From NCBI RefSeq assembly GCF_001669775.1, contig NZ_LXWK01000011.1, positions 1,426,001 through 1,490,000 on the forward strand: DNA of 64,000 nt. The letters run 5' to 3'. Of the stretch, positions 43,723 through 52,271 are shown piece after piece (positions within the stretch are counted from its first letter, which is position 1; every line of letters begins with the position of its first letter). The notes beneath the pieces are model-generated. The model was not told where the DNA came from, did no database searches, and saw only the letters and a list, made by a program, of their open reading frames with translations. The stretch is from Rheinheimera sp. SA_1 (GTDB taxonomy: Bacteria; Pseudomonadota; Gammaproteobacteria; Enterobacterales; Alteromonadaceae). The position numbers were made by a program, and so were the translations under genes.

Positions 43723-45687
43723 CTATTTGGTGTTGCTTTGTAATAAATCCAGCACTGCCTGCCAGGGCACATATTTCAGATTCTGACCTTGCTCTGGCAT
43801 CCGGTTGCGACCATCTTGCACAAGCAGCGCGCCTTGTTCAAAACCAGGACCTAACGAGCGGACAGTTAAATCCAGACCATCGGTTTCAGAACTGCCATCA
43901 ATGCCAAGCTGTGGATTGGTGGTGACGCGAAACTTCAGTAATTGCCGGTATGGCGCCACTCCCTGATACAGCACATAACTGTCGTCGCCCTGACTGGACG
44001 CCAGTAAATACGGCGTTTCACCCGGAGCGAAAGCTAAACCTTCGACGTCATCGACCAGCTCCACGCCATCAACCAGAATAATTTGCTCGCCGGTCACAGC
44101 CGCATCGGCAGCAGCGTCAAAGCGCCAGATACCGGTATCTTCTTCACCCACATAAAGCTGCTGACGCTGGTCATCCGCGACACAACCTTCCGGCTGACCT
44201 TTGACCTGTAAACTGCGCACTTTTTGCCCGGTCCAGCTTTGGCCATCGCTGTGCAGCTGATATTGCTCAACCAAGCCGGATTTATCGTTCACAAATACAT
44301 AGATTTGCGCTGGTGTTGGTTGAAACAGACAAAGGCCATAAATCTCCTGCATTGTCGTTGGAATTTGCCCGGCGACTTTAACGGTACCATCTGCCGCAAT
44401 GGCAAACAGCTGCAAGCTATTGTTATTGCGAAGGCTTGCCACGGCTACGTCATGCGGCTTGCCCTGCCAGCGCAGGTTATAACGCAGATCCACATTATTT
44501 AAACGGCCTACCGCCAACTGCTGCAATCGTTTGCCAGCCATGTCATACACCTCCAGGCCATTTCTTTTGTCGGTGGCGAGAATACGGCTAATTTGAGGTT
44601 TGGTTGGATGGTGCCAAATCGCCGGGTCGTCAATCACATCACCACGTTGTGAAGCGGCATGACTTTCGGCAGTGGGCTGTACTTGCCTGATTGATTTTAC
44701 TGGTGTCGCTGTTTGCGCTGGGGCTAATGGTAATGTCCATTGTTGCACCGGTGACTGCTCTTCTGTGGTGACAAAAACATCGGTTCGTGTTGACGCTGAC
44801 GCTGACGCCACCGACATCGCTGCCACAGCATCATCACCAAGCGACCAGCTTTGTATGGAGCTATTGGTGTGGGCTGTATTGCTGTCAGCAACAATCCGCA
44901 ACAACCGCGCCGGTTGTTCTTCCAGCGCCAATACGCTGCCATCCGGCAATACCGACAGTGCGACAATCTCAGCGTTGATCGCACCAAACGGCTGCTTTAC
45001 CTGCAATAATTCGCGGCCTTCATCTGCTTCGGGCTCGGCTTGATAACGCCAGATGGCATTGGGTTCACTGACATACAAAGTAGCGGAATTGGCATCCACA
45101 GCACAGGCTTTGCTGTCGTAAGGAACCGCTAATTCGCGGATCACCACAGGTGTTGCCAGCCATTTGCCCGCTTGTTGCAACAATAGCTGATCAGCGCCGC
45201 CACGGCCACCAAGTAAAAATAACGACAATTGCTGATTCGACGCACTTTGGTAGAAACATAAATCTTCCACCACCCGGCTATTAATCACCTGTTGCAACTG
45301 CGGCTGCAGTTGGCCCTGCTGCCACAACCACAGATGCAGACTTTGGGTGTCCGCTTCCATCGCCGCCAGCAGCAAACTGCCATCAGCAAGCAGCTGACTG
45401 GTGAGCCGAACGAAATTGCCGGCAGCCGTTGCCAGTGGCTGTTGATTGGCAGCAGCCAGCACTTTTAATCCTTGTTGATCTAACACGAACTGCAATGATT
45501 GCCCGGCCACTTCAGCCTGCACATAATGATGGGCAGCAGTGCGCAATAAGGTTTGCGGCGCTGTGTTTTTAACTGATTCTTTAGCGATATCCGTCTTCGC
45601 CGCAGCGGTGCCAATGGCATAAGATTGCTGCGTACCACAACCCAATAACAGGCTGGTGATGGCTGCAGTTAACATGAGTTTTTTCAT
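43723..45687 (-). CDS. Two-domain beta-propeller phytase lipoprotein (3-phytase)
   Basis: The 654-aa protein begins with a lipobox (SLLLGC), so it is anchored to a membrane. The C-terminal 310 residues are a complete beta-propeller phytase: DDPAIWHHPTKP, ILATDKRNGLEVYD, EGCVADD, LYVGEEDTGIWRF, VDDVEGLAF, LLASSQGDDSY, and LLVQDGRN, which carry the calcium and phosphate ligands. The N-terminal 330 residues form a second, degenerate propeller lacking these motifs, as in known dual-domain phytases. It would remove phosphate from phytate at the cell surface. It is the last gene of the operon with the receptor and phosphoesterase. Confidence 0.93.
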   Translation of the reverse strand: MKKLMLTAAITSLLLGCGTQQSYAIGTAAAKTDIAKESVKNTAPQTLLRTAAHHYVQAEVAGQSLQFVLDQQGLKVLAAANQQPLATAAGNFVRLTSQLLADGSLLLAAMEADTQSLHLWLWQQGQLQPQLQQVINSRVVEDLCFYQSASNQQLSLFLLGGRGGADQLLLQQAGKWLATPVVIRELAVPYDSKACAVDANSATLYVSEPNAIWRYQAEPEADEGRELLQVKQPFGAINAEIVALSVLPDGSVLALEEQPARLLRIVADSNTAHTNSSIQSWSLGDDAVAAMSVASASASTRTDVFVTTEEQSPVQQWTLPLAPAQTATPVKSIRQVQPTAESHAASQRGDVIDDPAIWHHPTKPQISRILATDKRNGLEVYDMAGKRLQQLAVGRLNNVDLRYNLRWQGKPHDVAVASLRNNNSLQLFAIAADGTVKVAGQIPTTMQEIYGLCLFQPTPAQIYVFVNDKSGLVEQYQLHSDGQSWTGQKVRSLQVKGQPEGCVADDQRQQLYVGEEDTGIWRFDAAADAAVTGEQIILVDGVELVDDVEGLAFAPGETPYLLASSQGDDSYVLYQGVAPYRQLLKFRVTTNPQLGIDGSSETDGLDLTVRSLGPGFEQGALLVQDGRNRMPEQGQNLKYVPWQAVLDLLQSNTK

Positions 45688-45739
45688 TTTTTTATTCCAA
45701 ATTCGTAATGACCGGGCTGATTTTCAGCCGTTAACCACA

Positions 45740-47200
45740 TCAGCGGTTAGCCTTTGACGCCAAACCAAAATCATCGCCTTCCCAACATTTTTTATTGGCA
45801 AGGGTGGTCGTGTCCGGATTACCACAACGTCGCTGCGGTAACAGTTTGCTTGGTGCAGTTTCCAGCAAACGTTTGCTGCCATCGGGCTGGCGCTGCAGTT
45901 CAAAACTGTCGTACTGCTGGCCGCTGACCGTCATTGACTGATATCGCAGCACATCCTGCTCAAAATCCAGCAGCTGAAACAATTGGGTATCTTCCGCCAC
46001 TTTTTGCATCGCCCGGCGCGCCGGATCGGCCACCAGATACATTTTTGGCCCCGCCACCGACACCAAATAGACAGTGCCGGCATGCGCCTGACTGACGCCG
46101 CTGGCAACATTGCGGCCATACACATGGTCGTGCCCTTGCAGCGCTAAATCGACGCCATATTTTGCAAACAACGGCTGCCAATATTGCCGTAGCCTTGGGT
46201 TATCGCGGCCCTGCGACACCGAAAACATCGGATGGTGGTAACTGACGACGGTCCAGCGCTGCGGATTATTCGAAAGCACCTGCTCCAGCCACTCTGCCTG
46301 CAGTTTCGCCATCGCTTCATTTTCCAGCGCTTCGGTGGAATTGAGCGCAATAAAACGCACACCTTGGTAATCGGTAAAGTAAACGGTGTCGCGTAGCGGC
46401 TGCGGGCCATTTTGCACAACCCCAAACTGGGCGCTGAACTGTGGCGATAGCACTCTGCGTTCCTGCGGCGTATCTTCATTGAGCTTCAGATATTCATGAT
46501 TACCAGCCACGATCAACTGATTCACCATACCTGCCTGCCAGCCCGCTGCATCAAACCATTCGCCCCACTCGTTATCGAGCACACCATACCGCGAGTTGAC
46601 CAAATCACCGGCGTGGATCATCAAAGCTGCATCCGGCGCTTTTAACAAAGCAGCGCGGGCCACTCGGGAAAAATGCGACTTCAGGGAATTTTGCGCATCA
46701 CCAAAATAGATGGCGCGAAACGGCGCGAAGTTGGTTTTGGCGGTGCGAAACTGCAGCCATTCACTCCAGGTGCCGAGGCCCTGCACCCGATAGGCATAAA
46801 GCGTATCGGGCTGCAGATCACTAAAAGTCAGCTGATGGTGTGCACTTGGACCATTGTCAGTCTGAATTTGCCGGCTATTGGCAGTAAAGCGTTTTGCCGC
46901 AAGATGCAATGCCGGGCCATCACCGGCTGGTGCAATTTCAGCGACCAGCGGCGCCTGCAACAGCTGAGTCCGCCAGTTCACGGTTTGCGACAATGCCGGG
47001 GTCGCCGTTGGGATCAGAATAATCCGATCCGGAAATATCGTCGGTTGATATCGGCTGACACCAGCAGGCACCAGCGTATTGCCCTGCGGATCCGCTTCCT
47101 TTACCGCCTCTGCTGCGACACTTTCTACACTCAGCAAGCTCGCCAGACTCACCAAACTCAGCAGCAACATCGGTGTTTTCAAGCCAATAAATGTTCGCAT
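45740..47200 (-). CDS. Exported metallophosphoesterase, purple-acid-phosphatase-like
   Basis: The 486-aa protein has a signal peptide (about 1-30), a fibronectin-like N-terminal domain typical of purple acid phosphatases (about 55-155, FSDLQPDTLYAYRV) and a calcineurin-like core: FGDAQN, IHAGDLVNSR, VAGNHEY, VVSYHHPMFS, and LQGHDHVYGR, supplying the two-metal site. The Tyr-bearing GDxxY of true PAPs is FGDAQ here. It probably hydrolyses the phosphate esters left by the phytase. It lies between receptor and phytase genes with short gaps. Confidence 0.92.
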   Translation of the reverse strand: MRTFIGLKTPMLLLSLVSLASLLSVESVAAEAVKEADPQGNTLVPAGVSRYQPTIFPDRIILIPTATPALSQTVNWRTQLLQAPLVAEIAPAGDGPALHLAAKRFTANSRQIQTDNGPSAHHQLTFSDLQPDTLYAYRVQGLGTWSEWLQFRTAKTNFAPFRAIYFGDAQNSLKSHFSRVARAALLKAPDAALMIHAGDLVNSRYGVLDNEWGEWFDAAGWQAGMVNQLIVAGNHEYLKLNEDTPQERRVLSPQFSAQFGVVQNGPQPLRDTVYFTDYQGVRFIALNSTEALENEAMAKLQAEWLEQVLSNNPQRWTVVSYHHPMFSVSQGRDNPRLRQYWQPLFAKYGVDLALQGHDHVYGRNVASGVSQAHAGTVYLVSVAGPKMYLVADPARRAMQKVAEDTQLFQLLDFEQDVLRYQSMTVSGQQYDSFELQRQPDGSKRLLETAPSKLLPQRRCGNPDTTTLANKKCWEGDDFGLASKANR

Positions 47201-47209
47201 TGCTGCCCC

Positions 47210-50047
47210 TTACCAGTTGGTGATCTGCAAGCCCAGCACAAAAGTGCGGCCATAAGTTTCATACTGGAAGTTGTAAGCCTGACGACCGGTGTAGGCGTAG
47301 TATGGCTCGTCGTTCAGATTGACCACATTAAAGTACAGCTGGATGCCGCTGTTAATTTTGTATTTGCTGCTAAAATCGAGCTGCAAGTGATCATCGGCGT
47401 AAACGTCATAAGCGCTGTCGGTAATATCACCGACTTCGGCCAGATACGCTGATTTGTAGTTGGCCGCGAGGCGTAAGCTAAGCTTGTCACTTTCATAACC
47501 CAGCGCCAGGTTGGCGGTTCGATCGGACTGACTCGGCAGTGAAGTGCTACGTTGTTGCCAGTCACCGTCATCCAACCAATCCAGCTCAGCATCTGAACCT
47601 GTGATGGTCAGGTTGGTGGAAATCAGCAAGTGATCCAGCCAGTTACCATAACCCGACACCTGATGCACAGCATTGAGTTCCAGGCCATATAACGTGGCAT
47701 CGTCGCCGTTGATAAAGGTTTCTGCTTTGGCGAATTCTTCATAGCCAGGCTGACCGGCGAGGTCGGCTTCGTAGATAAAATTACTGATTTGTTTGTAAAA
47801 CAACATGCCGGACAACACGCCCAAATCGTCAGCATAATGCTCAAAACCTAAATCATAGTTGGTGGAGCGCAGCGCTTTTAATGCCGGATTACCAAAACTG
47901 GCTTCCAAATCGCCGTCATCCTCTTCCAGCAAATAAGCCGGAGCCAGTTGCTGAAAGTTCGGCCGGACCAAACCGGTACTGACCGCCGCCCGCACAATAC
48001 TTTGCTCAGACAAGTTGTAACGGCCGATCAGCGCCGGTAGCCAATAGCCTTCGCTGGTTTTCAGCTGATTCTGGCTAAAGGTCTCAGTCGTATCGTCGTA
48101 ACGCACACCACGGGCATCACGCTGTTCGTGCTCGTAACGCACACCGCCAATCAGCTGCCACTGCTCGCGTTCCCACTGCGCCATCAGATAAGCAGCGGAT
48201 AAATCCTCGTCCACCTGATAGTTATTAATTTGCGACTCGACTTCGTCAACAAAATCGCTGCGATCCAAGGAGTTAACCAGCGCGTAAATTTTTGCCGGAT
48301 CAATGGCCTGCCCCATTTGCCCCAAACCGTAGTCAACGGTGCCAGCGGCATAATCGGTCAAGCCAAGTTTGCTGACGCCCTCTTCATCCAGATCGCCAAA
48401 AGCCCAGACTTGTTCGTCCGCCGTTTTTTCACGCTGACTGACTTTAAAACCGGTTTTTAACTGCAACGCGCCATTGGGCTGAATAATTTCGCGGCTCAAA
48501 TCAAACTTCGCATTACGTTCGGTTTCTTTAGTGAAGGTATCGCCCATTTCCACTTCATCCAGCTCATAACCTTCCGCCAGATAAGCGTCCGTTGGCGCAG
48601 TTAACTTAATTTGTTGCTGCCCGGAAAAACCCACGCCTTCATCAAAGTCCTGCTCAAAATTGGCAGCGGCAATATTAAACGGCGTATCTTCATCGGCTTT
48701 GCTGGTACCGGCTTCCAGCAGCCATTCCCAGTTGCCGACCAGCTGTTTGGTGCCCAGCACCAGTGCGCTGATACTTTGTGCTTCATCCCGTTGTTTTAAG
48801 GAACGGATCAGCGTTGCTTCACCGGTTTGACCGGCCGGCAGCGGATCGGCAAGTTCCACAATTAAACCCTGACGCTGTTCGGAATCAGTAAAACGGCTGT
48901 ATAAACTGCGCAGGTAATATTCGCTATTGTTGCCCGGGCGATAATCCAGATTCAGCGCCAAACCAATCCGTTCGCGGCTGATTTGATAATCGCGCAGTTC
49001 AAATTCTTCTAAACCTTCTTCAAAATCCCAGCTGCCGCCGGTTTCAACGTTGTCAGAACCAAATTTACGTTTGGCATAACTGCCGGCCAGCGCAATACCA
49101 AAAGCATCGGTTTCACCGGCCGCATCCAGAATAGTGCTGTACACACCGGAAACCTTCGGGCTATGGGCGCTGACCAACTGGTTATAGCCGTTTTCGGCGG
49201 TTAGCGAATAAAAGTCGCTGCTGCGATCAAAGGCCGACAAACTTTTAATTTCAACGGTGCCACCTAATGAACCGGCCGGCATATCCGGCGACAGGGTTTT
49301 ATTCACTTCCACCGATTCCAGTAAATCGGATGGGATCACATCCAGCGCCACGGCGCGACGCCCAGCTTCCGGTGCTGCCAGCTGCGTGCCGTTGTAGGTC
49401 ACAGCATTGTAATCCGGTGCCAAACCCCGTACCCGCACAAAGCGACCTTCGCCCTGGTCGCGTTCTACCGATAAACCAGCCAGGCGCTGCAAAGCTTCGC
49501 TAACGTTGCTATCCGGGAACTGCCCCAGCTCATCAGTGCTGGCAACAGTGACAATGCCACCGGCATTGCGTTGCCGGTTCAGTGCTTTACTCATGGCGCC
49601 GGACTGCCCGGTGACTTCGATATGTTCCAGCGCACCGGTACCCGCTGTGGAGTTTGCGGCTGCTTTTGCTGAAAGCTTTGAAGAGAGCTTCAGATCCGCC
49701 AGTACCAGCGGCGCATCGGCCACCTGAAAGTTCAACGTGCTGATGGCGGCCCCCAAATAATCTACCCGCAGGGTGTAACTACCTGCCGGTAACTTCGGAA
49801 ATAGAAACCGGCCATCAGCGGCAGTTGTGCGTTTGAGCTGCAGTTCAACAATGCTAACTTCAGCACCCGCCAGCAGTTGTTGACGGTTATCAACCACCCG
49901 ACCGCTGACCGGTGCATCTGCCAGTGCCGGGACGGCCAGGCCTAAGGCAAATGCACAGGCGATGCTGGTTGCTGCCAGTTGAAATTTGGATTGGTACTGA
50001 GAGTTGCATTGCGAGTTGGATTTATTCAAAGCTTTGGAATTGTTCAT
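47210..50047 (-). CDS. TonB-dependent outer-membrane receptor, probable phytate/inositol-phosphate uptake
   Basis: The 945-aa protein has a signal peptide (cleavage near ALADAP), an N-terminal carboxypeptidase-like beta-sandwich (about 47-125, VSGRVVDNRQQLLAGAEVSI), a plug (about 150-290, GGIVTVASTDELGQFPDSN, GQGEGRFVRVRGL) and the 22-strand barrel ending in a terminal aromatic block (GRTFVLGLQITNW). The CarboxypepD_reg plus plug order is typical of TonB-dependent transducer/receptors for complex nutrients. Its operon partners, a phosphoesterase and a phytase, indicate an organophosphate substrate. Confidence 0.93.
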   Translation of the reverse strand: MNNSKALNKSNSQCNSQYQSKFQLAATSIACAFALGLAVPALADAPVSGRVVDNRQQLLAGAEVSIVELQLKRTTAADGRFLFPKLPAGSYTLRVDYLGAAISTLNFQVADAPLVLADLKLSSKLSAKAAANSTAGTGALEHIEVTGQSGAMSKALNRQRNAGGIVTVASTDELGQFPDSNVSEALQRLAGLSVERDQGEGRFVRVRGLAPDYNAVTYNGTQLAAPEAGRRAVALDVIPSDLLESVEVNKTLSPDMPAGSLGGTVEIKSLSAFDRSSDFYSLTAENGYNQLVSAHSPKVSGVYSTILDAAGETDAFGIALAGSYAKRKFGSDNVETGGSWDFEEGLEEFELRDYQISRERIGLALNLDYRPGNNSEYYLRSLYSRFTDSEQRQGLIVELADPLPAGQTGEATLIRSLKQRDEAQSISALVLGTKQLVGNWEWLLEAGTSKADEDTPFNIAAANFEQDFDEGVGFSGQQQIKLTAPTDAYLAEGYELDEVEMGDTFTKETERNAKFDLSREIIQPNGALQLKTGFKVSQREKTADEQVWAFGDLDEEGVSKLGLTDYAAGTVDYGLGQMGQAIDPAKIYALVNSLDRSDFVDEVESQINNYQVDEDLSAAYLMAQWEREQWQLIGGVRYEHEQRDARGVRYDDTTETFSQNQLKTSEGYWLPALIGRYNLSEQSIVRAAVSTGLVRPNFQQLAPAYLLEEDDGDLEASFGNPALKALRSTNYDLGFEHYADDLGVLSGMLFYKQISNFIYEADLAGQPGYEEFAKAETFINGDDATLYGLELNAVHQVSGYGNWLDHLLISTNLTITGSDAELDWLDDGDWQQRSTSLPSQSDRTANLALGYESDKLSLRLAANYKSAYLAEVGDITDSAYDVYADDHLQLDFSSKYKINSGIQLYFNVVNLNDEPYYAYTGRQAYNFQYETYGRTFVLGLQITNW

Positions 50048-50174
50048 AACATCCTGCCGGAATCATTAAGTGACTGCGACTATTGTCAAAAATCTGTATG
50101 ACAAAACAGCCATCAGGAATACAACTGTCTGCGCCCTGCTGACCCGGGTCTTTGCAGCGCAGCCACTGGTGTTT

Positions 50175-50202
50175 TGGTCATATTTTGGTCATGTAATGGT
50201 CA
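50175..50202 (-). promoter_or_regulatory. Candidate Pho box before the phytate operon
   Basis: On the minus strand TGACCA occurs three times at exactly 11-bp spacing (TGACCATTACATGACCAAAA and one more unit). Direct repeats of about 7 bp with an 11-bp period are the layout of PhoB sites, whose classic half-site is CTGTCAT. It lies 130 bp before the receptor start, also 62 bp before the divergent GGDEF gene. Confidence 0.5.
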
Positions 50203-50263
50203 CGCGGACGTCATCCGGATCGCTGAAGATGAAGCTTTGTTTTGATTTCCAAGGACGAACCGC

Positions 50264-51178
50264 ATGTGGCGTCAACATCTGGATAAACTTTGCGGCAGTC
50301 TGCTGCTGTTGCTGCTGGCAATTTTGTTAGCTTTTCAAATCGGCGACCTGAAAGCCGATGGCCGGGTCGATTGGTGGGACAGTCTTGGCGAAATCACAAC
50401 TTTAGTCGTTGCTGCCAGTTGGTTGTGTCTGATTGTCTGCAGCAGACCGCGCGGGCCTGTGACCAACTGGTTGTTTGCCGGAAGTTTCTTACTGGTATTT
50501 TCTTATAGCCTGGATGTACTTGATGAAGTACTAAGCTACCCCGATACCATCCGGCTGATGAGCTGGCTGGAGTCCTTTCCGGCGCCTGTGGGCATGGTAT
50601 TGCTGACTTTTGGCTTACTTGGCTGGCATCGCGAGCAATTAGCCATCAACCGGCAGTTACAGGTAAGGGAGCTGTTTTTACGCGACCATCAGCTGCTGGA
50701 TCCGCTGACCCAGCTGTACGGCCCGCTGTATTTACAGGCCGTGCTGGACCGCGAGCTGGAACTGCACCGGCAACAGCAACAACCGTTGTCGTTATTGATG
50801 CTCGATATCAGCGGCTTTTCTGACTATAACCGGCGTTTTGGCATCGCCGCTGGCGACCATTTACTGACGCAATTCAGTGAACTCCTCACCCATCAACTGC
50901 GCCAGCGTGATTTGATTTGCCGGTACGCCGGTGACTGTTTTGTCGCGCTGCTGCCACAAACCGAAGCAACCACCGCACAAGTGTTAAACCGTCACTTACA
51001 GCAACAATTACGTCAATTGTTGCCAGAGCATGGTATCGCGTTGACCGGTGTGGTGCTGGAATTCAGCATTAAACATCACCAACTGATCCAAAACGCCGAA
51101 GCTGCATTACAGCTAGCCAGCAAAGAACTGACCAAAACCAAAGCCACGGCGGCAACGTTGCAGGTTGTGACAGTGTGA
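50264..51178 (+). CDS. Membrane protein with degenerate GGDEF domain
   Basis: The 304-aa protein has four or so hydrophobic segments in the first 125 residues, then a GGDEF-like domain (about 140-300, LDPLTQLYGPLYLQAVLDREL, LMLDISGFSDYN). The signature is RYAGDCF where active cyclases have GG(D/E)EF, so catalysis is unlikely; it may sense GTP or c-di-GMP or act by binding. The Shine-Dalgarno is AAGGACG. The downstream AraC gene starts inside its stop codon, so the two are coupled. Confidence 0.88.
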   Translation: MWRQHLDKLCGSLLLLLLAILLAFQIGDLKADGRVDWWDSLGEITTLVVAASWLCLIVCSRPRGPVTNWLFAGSFLLVFSYSLDVLDEVLSYPDTIRLMSWLESFPAPVGMVLLTFGLLGWHREQLAINRQLQVRELFLRDHQLLDPLTQLYGPLYLQAVLDRELELHRQQQQPLSLLMLDISGFSDYNRRFGIAAGDHLLTQFSELLTHQLRQRDLICRYAGDCFVALLPQTEATTAQVLNRHLQQQLRQLLPEHGIALTGVVLEFSIKHHQLIQNAEAALQLASKELTKTKATAATLQVVTV

Positions 51179-52197
51179 CAGCAACAGCGCCGCCCTATTT
51201 TAGTTATCAGGACAAGGTGCTGCTGATGCGGCATCAGGTCCCTGATTTGCTGGACATGGCGAAAAGGCGTGGCGCCAACAGCGCACAGCTACTGAGCGGT
51301 ACCCGACTATTTGAACCCGATTGCCAAAAACCTCAGTACCGGATTGATGCAGCCGCCTGGCTGAAACTGGTCGGCAACTGCCAGCAATTGCCAAGTCCGG
51401 AATTACCCTTTCTGACCGCCAGCGCGTTATTGCAGAACCCTTATCTGGCGTTATGTCAGCTGATCAACACATCCGATAATTTACGCCAGGCATTGGCGCA
51501 ACTACTATATTTTCGGCAGCAACTGGTGCCGTTTTTGTATGTGCAGTTACAAAGCGGCCATCACAGCACCCGCATCGAATTACGGCCGGGCATTGGTCTG
51601 GGTTCGCAGCAACAGTTTATCGCGAAAATCTGGTTGTCATTGATGTTGCAATTGATCCGGCAGCAGCTTGGTAGCACTGCAGGCACGGTGATTTATCTGC
51701 GGTGTCCGGCCAGCAAAACCGCCGCCGCTGATCAGACATTATGGCAAACCGAAGTGCGTTATCAGCAAACATTTAATGGCATTGAAATCGCCAACCACCT
51801 ATGGCGACAACCTTTTTTACGACCAAATGCCGAAGCTTTTCAAAATGCCCGGCGGATTTGCCGCCAGCAACAACGGTTATTGCCAAAACGGCCTGGCGTG
51901 CTGGAATTTGCGGGCAAAGCGCTACTACGGGCTTTGCCGCAATTGTTATCACCAGAGCAACTGGCGGAAACGATGGCGCTTAGCCCCAGCGCCTTAAAAC
52001 GTTTACTGGCGCAACATCACACCAGCTACAGCCAACTGTTGGATGAAGTTCGCAATCAACTGGCAGTATCGTTGTTGACGCAGCATGAACTTTCCAACAA
52101 ACAACTGGCTGAGCGGTTAGGTTATTCCGACGAGCATAATTTTCGCCGTGCCTTTAAACGCTGGACTGGGCTAATTCCAAGCCTATTTCGGGTATAA
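51175..52197 (+). CDS. AraC-family regulator (arabinose-binding-like N-terminal domain)
   Basis: The 340-aa protein starts at a GTG that overlaps the previous stop (GTGTGA). An N-terminal ligand-binding domain of about 230 residues is followed by a C-terminal AraC helix-turn-helix (SPSALKRLLAQHHTSYSQLLDE, then LAERLGYSDEHNFRRAFKRWTG). This is the OruR/ArgR-type layout. Coupled translation with a degenerate GGDEF membrane protein suggests a signal pair. Confidence 0.9.
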   Translation: MTATAPPYFSYQDKVLLMRHQVPDLLDMAKRRGANSAQLLSGTRLFEPDCQKPQYRIDAAAWLKLVGNCQQLPSPELPFLTASALLQNPYLALCQLINTSDNLRQALAQLLYFRQQLVPFLYVQLQSGHHSTRIELRPGIGLGSQQQFIAKIWLSLMLQLIRQQLGSTAGTVIYLRCPASKTAAADQTLWQTEVRYQQTFNGIEIANHLWRQPFLRPNAEAFQNARRICRQQQRLLPKRPGVLEFAGKALLRALPQLLSPEQLAETMALSPSALKRLLAQHHTSYSQLLDEVRNQLAVSLLTQHELSNKQLAERLGYSDEHNFRRAFKRWTGLIPSLFRV

Positions 52198-52198
52198 A

Positions 52199-52270
52199 TG
52201 TTAACTGCGGGGTCAGAGTCAATTGTTAACAGATTTCTGTTAACAATTGACTCTGACCCCGCAGTTAACA
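52199..52270. repeat. 72-bp nested palindrome, copy 2
   Basis: TGTTAACTGCGGGGTCAGAG and CTCTGACCCCGCAGTTAACA form a near-perfect palindrome with an inner CAATTGTTAACA/TGTTAACAATTG pair. It is the same element as at 18460-18530 with compensatory changes in the arm (ATC/GAT there, TGC/GCA here). It lies between two convergent genes and may serve as a bidirectional terminator. Confidence 0.85.
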
Positions 52271-52271
52271 A

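Noticed and set aside
47210-50047. Siderophore receptor
   Set aside because: It has no Fur box of its own, and its operon partners are phosphate-releasing enzymes, so an organophosphate substrate is the better reading.
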